A stretch of 64,000 bases of DNA from assembly GCA_033765235.1 (NCBI GenBank), contig JANRIG010000023.1:124001-188000 (forward strand), in the 5' to 3' direction. This document shows, in pieces, positions 51,835 to 61,314 of this stretch. A program made the position numbers and the translations under genes. The notes under the pieces are model-generated. The model made no database searches and had not been told where the DNA came from. It was given only the letters and a program-made list of their open reading frames with translations. The stretch's first letter is position 1. Each line of letters begins with the position of its first letter. This DNA is from JANRIG01 sp033765235. Its GTDB lineage: Bacteria > Bacteroidota > Bacteroidia > Cytophagales > UBA9547.

Positions 51835-53622
51835 TTAATATCCGCCTCTGTTGCCGCCACGATTTCCACCTCTATATCCACCACCTCCTTGACGGTCATT
51901 GCTTCTCGATCCACCATCTCTTCTGTGACCACCTGTTCTGCCCCCGCCTCCACCATATCCACCTTCTTTGCGGTAGCCGCCACCACGCTTACTGCCTCCT
52001 CCTTGGCGTGCATCACCGGATATTTCTGCGCGTACATTTCTGGTTTTATATGTTAAAGCATTAAGCGTGTCTAATACTTTTTGCGAAAACTCATCGTCTA
52101 CATTGATGAATGAATACACCCCTTTTACACTGATATTGAACAAGTGCTTGCGATCTACACCGCTTTCTTGTGCCACCATATCTTTGAAGCTGCCATTGTT
52201 GAGCCCATCTTTGGAGCCGATATTTACAAATAGCCTTACGCCACCTGCCCTTTCAAACTCATCATGGCTACCTGCACCTCCTGCAGCGTTTTGATTTAGA
52301 TCTGGTCCTGTAAGGTACTCTGCCGAAAATCTACGCAACTCTAAAGATAGCATTTTTTTGAGCAGTTCATCTTTTGTCATATCGTCTAGGGCTTTGATGC
52401 CCTGCTGCACTTCTTCATCAAATATATTGTCTTCTATCTCTGTTTGTTGTATGGTTTTGATAAATGCTACCAATCTCTTATCGCGCACCTCGGTGGCCGA
52501 TGGCACCATGATTTGCTCAAATTTGATATTGGCTGTTTTTTCTATTTGGCGCAACTTTCCCATATCGCGGTTGGTAATAAGCGCAAACGATACTCCTTTG
52601 CGTCCTGCTCTTGCAGTACGACCACTGCGGTGTGTATAATATTCTACATCATCGGGCAGGTGATAGTGTATCACATGGGTGATACCGCTCACATCTATTC
52701 CTCTGGCAGCTACATCAGTAGCCAATAATATTTTGATGGCATGGTGTCTGAAACGATTCATTACTTTTTCTCTTTGAGATTGGCTTAGGTCGCCATGTAG
52801 GCAGTCTGCATTATATCCATCGCGGATGAGCTTATCGGATATCTCTTGCGTTTCATTTTTGGTGGTACAGAATATCATGCCGTAAAAATGGTCGCTGGTG
52901 TAGTCAAGCACTCTTTTGAGGGCTGCATATTTATCTCTGGAATTTATTAGTGCATACTCGTGCGATATATTGGTATTAGCTGAGTTTTTGCGACCTATGG
53001 TGATTTCATGTGGTTGTTGCAAATAATTATTGGCTATTTGTCTAATTTCTGACGACATGGTAGCACTAAACAGGAATGTGCGTTTTTCGGCAGGCGTATG
53101 AGACAGTATGTACTCCATATCTTCTTCAAAGCCCATATTGAGCATCTCATCTGCCTCATCAAGCACTACATACGATATGGCATCTATTTTCACAGCCTTG
53201 CGGTTCATCAAATCCATTAGGCGACCGGGTGTGGCTATGATGATTTGTACCCCTTTTTGTATTTGTTTTATCTGGTCATTTGCAGATGCACCACCATACA
53301 CAGCCACAGTATTCACATTGTCCATGTATTTGCTGAATGATTCTATATCGCGAGTGATTTGCAAGCAAAGCTCACGGGTAGGGCATAGTATGAGTGCTTG
53401 TGTGCTGCGATTGCTAAAGTCTATAAGTGAAAGCAATGGCAACCCAAATGCAGCAGTTTTTCCTGTGCCTGTTTGGGCAAGTGCCAGTATGTCTCTTTGG
53501 GTTTGAATGATAACGGGAATAGCCTCCTGCTGCACAGGGGTAGGATTTTGAAAGCCTATTTCAGTAATAGCTTTGAACACCGGAGCCGCCAGGCCAAGGG
53601 TGTGAAATGTAGAATCTGACAT
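51835..53622 (-). CDS. deaD: DEAD-box RNA helicase with RNA-binding domain and Gly/Arg-rich tail
   Basis: ATP-dependent RNA helicase of 595 residues of the CsdA/CshA type, acting in ribosome assembly and RNA decay, often cold-induced. The Q-motif region is GFQNPTPVQQEAIPVI, motif I is AQTGTGKTAAFG (49-60), motif II VLDEADEMLNMGF, motif III SATMS and motif VI HRSGRTARAGR. After the helicase core (about 370) comes a linker, a DbpA-like RNA-binding domain (about 456-535) and a tail of about 55 residues dominated by Gly, Arg and Ser. The tail is low in complexity and ends in repeated GGNR units. Divergent from mfd. Confidence 0.94.
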   Translation of the reverse strand: MSDSTFHTLGLAAPVFKAITEIGFQNPTPVQQEAIPVIIQTQRDILALAQTGTGKTAAFGLPLLSLIDFSNRSTQALILCPTRELCLQITRDIESFSKYMDNVNTVAVYGGASANDQIKQIQKGVQIIIATPGRLMDLMNRKAVKIDAISYVVLDEADEMLNMGFEEDMEYILSHTPAEKRTFLFSATMSSEIRQIANNYLQQPHEITIGRKNSANTNISHEYALINSRDKYAALKRVLDYTSDHFYGMIFCTTKNETQEISDKLIRDGYNADCLHGDLSQSQREKVMNRFRHHAIKILLATDVAARGIDVSGITHVIHYHLPDDVEYYTHRSGRTARAGRKGVSFALITNRDMGKLRQIEKTANIKFEQIMVPSATEVRDKRLVAFIKTIQQTEIEDNIFDEEVQQGIKALDDMTKDELLKKMLSLELRRFSAEYLTGPDLNQNAAGGAGSHDEFERAGGVRLFVNIGSKDGLNNGSFKDMVAQESGVDRKHLFNISVKGVYSFINVDDEFSQKVLDTLNALTYKTRNVRAEISGDARQGGGSKRGGGYRKEGGYGGGGGRTGGHRRDGGSRSNDRQGGGGYRGGNRGGNRGGY

Positions 53623-53714
53623 TTAATATGATTGATTAAGAATAATGATAATTATGCAATAGCGCAACAGATGAGTAAGTACTCAACAATCAGGTTAGGC
53701 AAATATTGAAGTTG

Positions 53715-53722
53715 CAAAGTTA
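53715..53722 (-). promoter_or_regulatory. -7 element for the DEAD-box helicase gene
   Basis: Minus strand TAACTTTG, an exact TAnnTTTG match. It leaves a leader of about 85 bases before the ATG at 53622, consistent with the long 5' regions of cold-induced helicase messages. Confidence 0.4.
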
Positions 53723-53729
53723 TACGTTT

Positions 53730-53761
53730 TTTGGCAAAAAATATATATATTATTAATTTTG
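53730..53761 (+). promoter_or_regulatory. Promoter of mfd
   Basis: TTTG at 53730-53733, 20 bases, then TAATTTTG at 53754-53761. Both elements match the Bacteroidota consensus. The TTG start of mfd lies 17 bases beyond. Confidence 0.5.
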
Positions 53762-53778
53762 TGAAATTATAGTTAGGG

Positions 53779-56700
53779 TTGAAAACCTCAGAATTTCTAA
53801 AAATATATAGCAATGACCCTTTGATACAGTCATTGAATGCAGACTTGCATGCCCATACTGCAAAAAAATTCAGGATATCGGGGCATAAAGGCAGCTTTGC
53901 AAATATCATAGCAGCTTCATTGTACTACATAAATCCTGTGCCTCAGCTACACATTGTCAGTGATCGTGAGCAGGCTATGTATGTAGCCAATGATCTGCAG
54001 CAATTGCTAAATCCCAAGGAAATACATGTATTTCCTATGTCGTACAAAAAACCTTATGAATTTGCTGATATAGACAATGCCAATGTGCTGCAACGAGCTG
54101 AGGTACTGAGCAGGCTGAATATGAATGAAAAAAATGGCGAAATTATTATTACATATGCTGAAGCACTCACCGAAAAAGTAATAAGTAAGAAAAAATTAAT
54201 AGAAAATACGCTATTAATAAAAATAGGCGAGGCATTGGAAATAGATTTTCTTAGCGAGCTATTGGTAAGCTATGATTTTGAAGCCACAGACTTTGTGTAT
54301 GAGCCGGGGCAGTTTGCAATAAGAGGAGGTATTGTCGATATTTTTTCATTTTCATATGAGTTGCCATATAGGATAGAACTATTTGATAATCAAGTAGAGA
54401 GTATTCGTACATTTAGCCCCGCCACACAGCTTTCCATTGAGAGCAAAAAAGTGATATCCATAATACCCAATGTACAAAACAAGACTATGCACACCTCTGC
54501 ACATTTTCTTGATTTTTTTCCAAAAGAGTCACATATATTTATTGATGACATTGACGAACTCAAAAGAATATTAGATACCTATTACCAAAAAGCCACTGAA
54601 GCACAAAAGCTGTTAGAAAAACAAAAAGTACCTCAAAATTTGGTACCCCACCCTGAAGAAAAGTATGAAACATATGAAGTAGTATTTGAATTATTATCAC
54701 AGCATAACTTAATAGAAACAGGACAAAAAAATATTCTCAAACATGCCAAGGAATATACATTCAGCACCCATTCACAGCCAAATTTTAACAAAAACTTTAC
54801 CCTATTATCACAAAACCTGCTCGAAAATCAGACAAAAGGCTATACTAACCTTATACTCACCGAATCGCCCACTCAGTTTGACAAATTAGAGGCTATATTT
54901 GAGGAAATATGCCCACAAGTAAAAATACATACCCTCAACTGCGCATTAAAAGAAGGCTTCACAGACCTTAATTTGAAAATAGCATGTTATACTGATCATC
55001 AAATATTCGGCAGATATTTCAACTACAAACAAAAAGAGAAATTTACAAAATCTAAAGCGCTCACAATCAAAGAGCTGCGCCAATTGCATCCGGGCGATTA
55101 CGTGACACATGCAGACTATGGCATAGCTAAATTTGTAGGACTTGAAAAAGTGACCATTAACGATGCTCAGCAAGAAGCCATAAGGCTGCTTTTCAAAGAC
55201 AACGACTTAATGAAAGTAAGCATATTGCAACTGCACAAAATATCTAAATACTCAGGCAAAGAAGGCACTGTACCACAAATGAGCAAACTGGGCTCACAAG
55301 ATTGGGACAACAAAAAGAAAGCGGTAAAAAAGAAAGTAAGAGAACTTGCAATAGACTTGATACGGCTATATGCCAAGCGCAAAGCAGCACCCGGATTTGC
55401 TTATAGCCCAGATACCTACCTGCAAGCAGAACTTGAAACATCGTTCATATACGAAGACACTCCCGACCAAGCCAAAGCTACCATAGATGTGAAAACTGAC
55501 ATGGAAAAACCTCACCCTATGGACCGCCTTGTATGTGGCGATGTAGGTTTTGGCAAAACAGAAGTTGCCATACGTGCAGCATTCAAAGCTGCAACTGACA
55601 GTAGGCAAACAGCTGTATTGGTACCTACCACCATACTGGCAATGCAGCACTACAAAACTTTTAAAGAAAGGCTTGCCAACCTTCCTGTAAGGGTAGAATA
55701 TATCAGCAGATTCAGGTCTGCATCACAAATACGTGATACTTTGCAGCGTATATCTGATGGCAAAACAGAAATATTGATAGGCACTCACAAGATGCTGAGC
55801 GACAAAATAAAGTTCAAAAACTTAGGTCTGTTAATTATAGATGAAGAACAAAAATTTGGCGTGGCAGCCAAAGAAAAAATACGTGAGATGAGGATAAATA
55901 TAGATACGCTCACACTCACTGCCACACCCATACCTCGCACGCTACACTTCTCACTCATGGGTGCCCGCGACTTGTCCATCATCAATACCCCACCCCCCAA
56001 TAGGCAGCCCGTAACTACCGAAGTACATACATACAGCGAAGAGCTTATACGCGATGCTGTAAATTATGAAATAAAACGTGGTGGGCAATGTTTTGTGGTG
56101 CACAACCGTGTCAGTGATTTGTACAGCATAGCCGATACTGTGAAAAAACTAGTGCCAGATGCCAAAGTTGCTGTAGCCCATGGCCAAATGGAGGGCGATG
56201 AGCTTGAAAATGTAATGGTAAAATTTATTCAAGGCGAGTATGATGTGCTGGTATCTACCAATATCATAGAGTCGGGGCTTGATATACCCAATGCCAATAC
56301 TATTATCATCAATAGAGCTCAGCACTTTGGCTTGAGCGACCTGCACCAAATGCGCGGCAGAGTAGGCAGGTCTAACAAAAAAGCTTATTGCTATCTGCTT
56401 ACCCCTCCTAAAGATATGCTAAACGGTGACTCAAAAAAGAAACTTAGTGCACTTGAAGAGTTCAGCGACTTGGGCGATGGCTTCAAAGTAGCCATGCGCG
56501 ACCTAGATATAAGAGGTGCAGGCGACTTGCTCGGAGGTGAGCAGAGTGGCTTCATCACAGATATTGGTTTTGAAATGTACCACAAGCTGCTTGATGAAGC
56601 TGTACAAGAGCTGAAAGAAACTGAGTTTAAAGACCTCTTTGACGCACACACTGCTCAAAAGCAGGCTATCATTCAAGATTGTATTCTTGAAACAGACATA

Positions 56701-57120
56701 AGCATGATAATACCCGACAGCTATGTGAGCAACATATCAGAAAGATTGGCTATTTACAACGAGCTTGACAACATTGAAAACGAACAAAAATTATTGCCCT
56801 TTGTGTCATCACTTACTGACAGATTTGGACCTTTGCCCTTAGAAGTGAATGCCTTGATACAAATGGTGAAAATACGATGGCTCGCTCAAAAATTAGGCTT
56901 TGATAAGCTATTATTAAAACAATCAACACTAAAATGCCAATTTGCAAGCAACTCTGGAAGTGATTATTACAATGGTGAAATATTTGGCAAAATACTATCC
57001 TATGTACAATCACATCCTAAAGCTTGTACACTGTCTGATAACAAAAACCGACTATTTTTCACGGTTCAGAATATTGACAGTATATCTTCTGCCATGGGTT
57101 TGCTGCATGAGTTTGAGTAG
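53779..57120 (+). CDS. mfd: Transcription-repair coupling factor Mfd
   Basis: DNA translocase of 1113 residues that removes RNA polymerase stalled at lesions and recruits UvrA. In order: UvrB-like N-terminal region (1-330), the CarD-like RNA polymerase interaction domain (about 435-520; LHPGDYVTHADYGIAKFVG), the RecG-like motor with Walker A GDVGFGKTE (about 587-595), DEEQ box (IIDEEQKFGV), motif III TATPIPRTLH and VI QMRGRVGRS, and a C-terminal TRCF domain. An in-frame stop lies three codons upstream, so TTG at 53779 is the start; the next ATG would remove a conserved stretch. Confidence 0.96.
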   Translation: MKTSEFLKIYSNDPLIQSLNADLHAHTAKKFRISGHKGSFANIIAASLYYINPVPQLHIVSDREQAMYVANDLQQLLNPKEIHVFPMSYKKPYEFADIDNANVLQRAEVLSRLNMNEKNGEIIITYAEALTEKVISKKKLIENTLLIKIGEALEIDFLSELLVSYDFEATDFVYEPGQFAIRGGIVDIFSFSYELPYRIELFDNQVESIRTFSPATQLSIESKKVISIIPNVQNKTMHTSAHFLDFFPKESHIFIDDIDELKRILDTYYQKATEAQKLLEKQKVPQNLVPHPEEKYETYEVVFELLSQHNLIETGQKNILKHAKEYTFSTHSQPNFNKNFTLLSQNLLENQTKGYTNLILTESPTQFDKLEAIFEEICPQVKIHTLNCALKEGFTDLNLKIACYTDHQIFGRYFNYKQKEKFTKSKALTIKELRQLHPGDYVTHADYGIAKFVGLEKVTINDAQQEAIRLLFKDNDLMKVSILQLHKISKYSGKEGTVPQMSKLGSQDWDNKKKAVKKKVRELAIDLIRLYAKRKAAPGFAYSPDTYLQAELETSFIYEDTPDQAKATIDVKTDMEKPHPMDRLVCGDVGFGKTEVAIRAAFKAATDSRQTAVLVPTTILAMQHYKTFKERLANLPVRVEYISRFRSASQIRDTLQRISDGKTEILIGTHKMLSDKIKFKNLGLLIIDEEQKFGVAAKEKIREMRINIDTLTLTATPIPRTLHFSLMGARDLSIINTPPPNRQPVTTEVHTYSEELIRDAVNYEIKRGGQCFVVHNRVSDLYSIADTVKKLVPDAKVAVAHGQMEGDELENVMVKFIQGEYDVLVSTNIIESGLDIPNANTIIINRAQHFGLSDLHQMRGRVGRSNKKAYCYLLTPPKDMLNGDSKKKLSALEEFSDLGDGFKVAMRDLDIRGAGDLLGGEQSGFITDIGFEMYHKLLDEAVQELKETEFKDLFDAHTAQKQAIIQDCILETDISMIIPDSYVSNISERLAIYNELDNIENEQKLLPFVSSLTDRFGPLPLEVNALIQMVKIRWLAQKLGFDKLLLKQSTLKCQFASNSGSDYYNGEIFGKILSYVQSHPKACTLSDNKNRLFFTVQNIDSISSAMGLLHEFE

Positions 57121-57209
57121 TCATATACATTCATTTTTAATAATTATTAAAATTTCATAAGGTTTGTATAAACTTTATAGATATTATTAAATCATATAGT
57201 AATAAATGA

Positions 57210-57217
57210 TATTTTTG
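57210..57217 (+). promoter_or_regulatory. -7 element for the sugar transferase gene
   Basis: TATTTTTG matches TAnnTTTG exactly and ends 17 bases before the ATG at 57235. No clear -33 element. Confidence 0.45.
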
Positions 57218-57234
57218 TGTAATAATAAATAGTA

Positions 57235-58617
57235 ATGCTTGTATCGCCCGCCAAATACACGAAGCAAATACACTACTCAGTAGATTTTCTGATTATTAAT
57301 TTTGCATTTTTTGACGGGTATTTTTTGAGTAACGGCAACCTCAATATGTTTTCAGACAATTTTTATTTTTTATATATATTATATTTTAATATATCATGGT
57401 ATGTAGTAGGTGAGCAGCTGCAAGTATTCAATTTTAATCCTTATTTAGGATTAGAAACTGTGCTAAACAATTTTTTCAGAGCCCTTGGTTTTCATATATT
57501 ATTAAGTATATTTTTTTGGTTTCTTTTCAAAGGTGATAATTTCTCGCGCGACCAGTTTGGAGCCACCTACTCTATCATGCTGGTAATCATGCTTTCATGG
57601 AAAATGGGTTTATACTATTTTCTCAAGTTTTTTAGAAAGCAGTGGCACAGGTTCAGAAGTGTGGTTATAGTAGGATACGGCGATAATGCACGTATGCTCA
57701 GCGAAGTATTTGATAAATATCCTGAATACGGCTACCGCTTTCTCGGATACTTTCATGATGACAATACCACCTCACAAGAGATATTGGGCTCCATAGAAGA
57801 CTTGCCTGCATTCATTGAAAATATACATATAGATGATATATATTTTTCTATCTCCGATGCGCCCTATGCCAATTTAGACAAGCTGTTTGACTTTGCCGAT
57901 GACAATGTGATAAGGTTCAGAATACTGCCCGACTTCAAAGGCATTACCAATAAAAATCTCATATTTGACCTGTTTGAAGGGCTGCCGGTATTATCTTTCA
58001 GAAAGTTGCCCTTAGATGATGTATTTAACCGTACTTCAAAGCGCATTTTCGATGTAGTTTTTTCAGGATTAGTCATCATACTTATACTTTCATGGCTATT
58101 TCCGATAGTAGCACTTTTGATAAAACTTACCTCCTCGGGGCCAGTATTTTTCAAACAAAAACGCACCGGCAAAGACAATGAAGACTTTTGGTGCCTCAAA
58201 TTTAGAAGTATGTATGTAAATAAAGACTCTGACAAATCGCAAGCACGCAAAGGCGATGCCCGCATCACCCCAGTTGGTAAATTTCTGCGCAAAACAAGCC
58301 TTGATGAGTTTCCGCAGTTTTTCAATGTATTTGTTGGGCAAATGTCTATTGTAGGTCCACGCCCTCATATGCTCAAGCACACCGAAGAGTATTCGCAAAT
58401 CATCAAAAAATATATGGTACGGCACTTTGTGAAGCCGGGTATCACCGGCCTTGCACAGGTTAAGGGCTTCAGAGGCGAAACCACTGACCCCAAACGCATG
58501 GAAGGTCGCGTAAAATTTGATACTTTTTATATCGAAAACTGGTCTTTCCTTTTAGACCTGAAAATTATTGCATTGACGATTATCAATGTGCTCAAAGGTG
58601 AAGAAAATGCTGCTTAA
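57235..58617 (+). CDS. WcaJ-type undecaprenyl-phosphate sugar phosphotransferase
   Basis: Membrane enzyme of 460 residues that starts glycan synthesis by moving a sugar-1-phosphate (often glucose or galactose) to undecaprenyl phosphate. The N-terminal part has four hydrophobic helices and a CoA-binding-like domain (VVIVGYGDNARML). The C-terminal catalytic domain (about 265-460) starts KRIFDVVFSGLVIILIL and has FKQKRTGKDNEDFWCLKFRS, SLDEFPQFFNVFVGQMSIVG and the PRP and KPGITGLAQV motifs. No other initiating transferase is in the window, so it may start the glycan completed by the 18-32 kb locus. Confidence 0.94.
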   Translation: MLVSPAKYTKQIHYSVDFLIINFAFFDGYFLSNGNLNMFSDNFYFLYILYFNISWYVVGEQLQVFNFNPYLGLETVLNNFFRALGFHILLSIFFWFLFKGDNFSRDQFGATYSIMLVIMLSWKMGLYYFLKFFRKQWHRFRSVVIVGYGDNARMLSEVFDKYPEYGYRFLGYFHDDNTTSQEILGSIEDLPAFIENIHIDDIYFSISDAPYANLDKLFDFADDNVIRFRILPDFKGITNKNLIFDLFEGLPVLSFRKLPLDDVFNRTSKRIFDVVFSGLVIILILSWLFPIVALLIKLTSSGPVFFKQKRTGKDNEDFWCLKFRSMYVNKDSDKSQARKGDARITPVGKFLRKTSLDEFPQFFNVFVGQMSIVGPRPHMLKHTEEYSQIIKKYMVRHFVKPGITGLAQVKGFRGETTDPKRMEGRVKFDTFYIENWSFLLDLKIIALTIINVLKGEENAA

Positions 58618-58627
58618 TAGCACTCCT

Positions 58628-59620
58628 TTACAACAAGGCGTATAATTTTTTATTTTTAATAAAATACTGCCAAACTATACTTTTTACACAAGGCATATAT
58701 TGTGACTTGGTGTATTTTCTAACATTGTGTAATTGTGTGAGGTGCTTATAATATTGTATATGTGCTCTTAATATAGCCCATACACAATCTGCACGTGCGC
58801 TAAGCAAATGAGGCATGGCACTGATACCGTCTAAAAACAACCTTGCTAATATATTGACTATCAAATATTTGTATGGCAGATTTTTGTGTAGCAAATAAAG
58901 TCCGTTTCTATAGTTTAAAAATATCTTTGTAGCACTGTCTTTTTGCAATGTGCCCGCTCCTAAGTGATATACCTTACTTTGTGGCACTACTACTATGCAG
59001 TACCCATTATTTTTCATTCGCCAGCATAAGTCTATTTCTTCCATATGTGCAAAAAAAAGCTCATCAAAACCTCCCAAATTGTGAAATACATCTGCCCTTA
59101 CACACATACATGCACCGGTAGCCCAATCTATTTCTACAATATCGTCATACTGACCTGTATCTTGCTCTATGGTATGAAATATACGCCCACGGCAATACGG
59201 GTATCCAAGCCTGTCTATATATCCGCCCGCAGCACCTGCATACTCAAAATATGTAGGATTGGTATATGATAGTATTTTGGGTTGGCATGCTGCACAATTT
59301 TTATTGCTTTGCATGTATATTATCAATGGTGAGAGCCATTCTCCTTGTATTTCTACATCGTTGTTCAACAATATATAGTATTCTGCCTGTATTTGTTTCA
59401 GACCTATGTTGTAGCCTGCACAAAACCCATGGTTTTGTGAGAGTTGTATTATTTTAATATCAGGAAAATTATCTTTTAAGTATGACACCGAGCCATCTGC
59501 AGATGCATTGTCTATTATATATATTTGTGCATTTTTTGAATGAGCATACACTGAAGGCAAAAATTTTTGCAAATGATGTTTGCCGTTCCAGTTGAGTATG
59601 ACTACGGCTACCGTATACAT
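58628..59620 (-). CDS. GT2-family glycosyltransferase (rhamnosyltransferase-like)
   Basis: GT-A transferase of 330 residues. It begins VAVVILNWNGKHHLQKFLPS, has IIDNASADGS, the metal-binding LLNNDVEI, GGYIDRLGYPYCRGR and the base motif FFAHMEEIDLCWRMK. Its base composition is like the core genome, unlike the island genes. It sits tail to tail with the sugar transferase gene, 10 bases apart, and 13 bases behind the YbaB gene. It may add the second sugar after the WcaJ-type step. Confidence 0.9.
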   Translation of the reverse strand: MYTVAVVILNWNGKHHLQKFLPSVYAHSKNAQIYIIDNASADGSVSYLKDNFPDIKIIQLSQNHGFCAGYNIGLKQIQAEYYILLNNDVEIQGEWLSPLIIYMQSNKNCAACQPKILSYTNPTYFEYAGAAGGYIDRLGYPYCRGRIFHTIEQDTGQYDDIVEIDWATGACMCVRADVFHNLGGFDELFFAHMEEIDLCWRMKNNGYCIVVVPQSKVYHLGAGTLQKDSATKIFLNYRNGLYLLHKNLPYKYLIVNILARLFLDGISAMPHLLSARADCVWAILRAHIQYYKHLTQLHNVRKYTKSQYMPCVKSIVWQYFIKNKKLYALL

Positions 59621-59633
59621 TCTATAAAAAATA

Positions 59634-59966
59634 TTATGTTTTAAAAAATGATTGCAAGTCTATCCCCGGTATGGCAGGTATCATTCCTTCCATGGCATTT
59701 TGCATATATTCTTTGGCTTTCTCATCAGCATTGCGGAGGGCTATATTTATTGCTGCCACACACAGGTCTTGTACCATCTCTATGTCATTGATGATGGTAG
59801 GGTCTATATCCAACTTTAGTACTTGCTTAGCCCCGTTCACTGTAGCTGTTACCATACCTCCTCCTGCCTCTGCAGTTACTACTATACTGTGCAGATTATC
59901 TTGGGCTTCTTTCATCTTTTGCTGTGCATCCTTAGCTTTGTTAAGGAGGCTGAACATATCCATCAT
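59634..59966 (-). CDS. YbaB/EbfC nucleoid-associated protein
   Basis: Small DNA-binding protein of 110 residues forming tweezer-like dimers. The N-terminal helix is rich in Lys, Ala and Gln (LNKAKDAQQKMKEAQDNL), followed by VTAEAGGGMVTATVNGAKQV and LKLDIDPTIINDIEMVQDLC, all typical. In many bacteria the gene is beside dnaX and recR; here it is between a Gfo/Idh/MocA gene and a glycosyltransferase. Start is one of two near ATG codons (59966 or 59963). Confidence 0.92.
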   Translation of the reverse strand: MMDMFSLLNKAKDAQQKMKEAQDNLHSIVVTAEAGGGMVTATVNGAKQVLKLDIDPTIINDIEMVQDLCVAAINIALRNADEKAKEYMQNAMEGMIPAIPGIDLQSFFKT

Positions 59967-59987
59967 ATATTATGAATTAAGTACAAA

Positions 59988-61304
59988 TTAATATTTAGGC
60001 TCCCAGCCTTTTTCATATTCTCTGCTCCAAAGTTTCATGGCATCGGCGTCTTTGGGTTTGCCGTTTGCAGTATCGCAATAGAGTGTTTTGCCTGTGCGCA
60101 ATGCAATATTGCCCAACTGGCAAAGTAATACAGATTTGTGACCTTCCTCTATGTCTGAGGTGTGTTTGGCAGTGCCTCTTATGGCATCTACAAAGTTTTG
60201 TACATGAAGTTGGTCCAGCCCTGCTGTAGCAGACACGGTATTAGTAAGGTCGAGCGCCTGCCCTTCTTTTACTTCTTTCACCAATTTTTCATCATAGTCA
60301 TACACTTTATAGGCATCGCCACCGGGATACACTATAGTGCCTTTGTCGCCATATAGTATCACTCCTCTGCCTGCTTCAAAGTATTTATAAGCATTGCAAC
60401 TTCTGCCTTCCCAAGATATAGCTGTATTGTTATCAAATTCATAAGTGATGGTTTGAGTATCAGGTGTTTCCCAATCGTCTTTCCACTGATACCTGCCTCC
60501 GGCAGATACTACTTTGGTTGGAAAATTGACCCCCAATGCCCAACGTGCAATGTCTATTTCGTGGGTACCGTTGTTAAGTGCCTCACCTGTGCCCCAGTGC
60601 CAAAACCAATGCCAGTTGTAGTGCACATACCCATCTTTGTATTCTCTGCGCGGTGCAGGACCTTGCCAAAGTTCCCAATCAAGGTTTGCAGGTATGGTGC
60701 CTGGTTTTATATAGGTTGGTTTTCTATTGTTGGTGTACCATGCTTTAGCAAAATATGGTCTTCCGATGATACCGCTTTTTACATCGTTTATCATTTGGTT
60801 TACGCCCGGAAATGATCTTCGCTGATTGCCCATTTGCATAATGATATTATGTTTGCGTGCAGCAGATATTGCTATTTCGCCTTCGTTTGGGTTGTGACTG
60901 CAAGGTTTTTCTACATACACATGTTTTTTGGCGGCGGCTGCCATGATGGCCATAGGAGCATGCCAATGGTCGGGCGTGGCTATCATCAAAGCGTCTATGT
61001 TTTTCATTTCAAGCATTTTACGAATGTCTTTTTCTATTACTAGTTTTTTATTCGTGATGCCTTGTATTTCGAGAGCTGTTTTTTCGGCCACGTTTTTATC
61101 AGGGTCTATTACGGCTACTACCTCCACATTAGGAGTCTTGGCAAATAATTTGCCCACATGTGTACCTCTGCTGTTTGTACCTGCTAATGCTACTCGTACT
61201 TTGTCGCTCGGTGCGCCGTATAGCAATTGCGAACCTGCAAATGATGAGAGTGCAATACCGGAGGCTGCTATAGAGCCATATTTTATAAATTCACGTCTGT
61301 ACAT
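59988..61304 (-). CDS. Gfo/Idh/MocA-family oxidoreductase with Tat-type signal
   Basis: NAD(P)-dependent sugar oxidoreductase of 438 residues. A twin-arginine-like leader (YRREFIKYGSIAASGIALSS) is followed by the Rossmann motif VRVALAGTNSRGTHVG (about 36-51), IATPDHWHAPM, the catalytic-region VEKPCSHN and a C-terminal beta-sheet domain. Export by Tat suggests periplasmic action with a prebound cofactor, as in glucose-fructose oxidoreductase. The DUF1080 gene lies immediately upstream (10 bases), a pairing repeatedly seen in Bacteroidota and linked to pathways that oxidise sugars at C3 before cleavage. The particular sugar is unknown. Confidence 0.9.
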   Translation of the reverse strand: MYRREFIKYGSIAASGIALSSFAGSQLLYGAPSDKVRVALAGTNSRGTHVGKLFAKTPNVEVVAVIDPDKNVAEKTALEIQGITNKKLVIEKDIRKMLEMKNIDALMIATPDHWHAPMAIMAAAAKKHVYVEKPCSHNPNEGEIAISAARKHNIIMQMGNQRRSFPGVNQMINDVKSGIIGRPYFAKAWYTNNRKPTYIKPGTIPANLDWELWQGPAPRREYKDGYVHYNWHWFWHWGTGEALNNGTHEIDIARWALGVNFPTKVVSAGGRYQWKDDWETPDTQTITYEFDNNTAISWEGRSCNAYKYFEAGRGVILYGDKGTIVYPGGDAYKVYDYDEKLVKEVKEGQALDLTNTVSATAGLDQLHVQNFVDAIRGTAKHTSDIEEGHKSVLLCQLGNIALRTGKTLYCDTANGKPKDADAMKLWSREYEKGWEPKY

Positions 61305-61314
61305 AAAAAACTAA

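Noticed and set aside
51765..52037. Val/Glu-rich minus-strand open frame overlapping the end of the helicase
   Set aside because: It is an out-of-frame reading of the Gly/Arg-rich tail and has no start context or family likeness.
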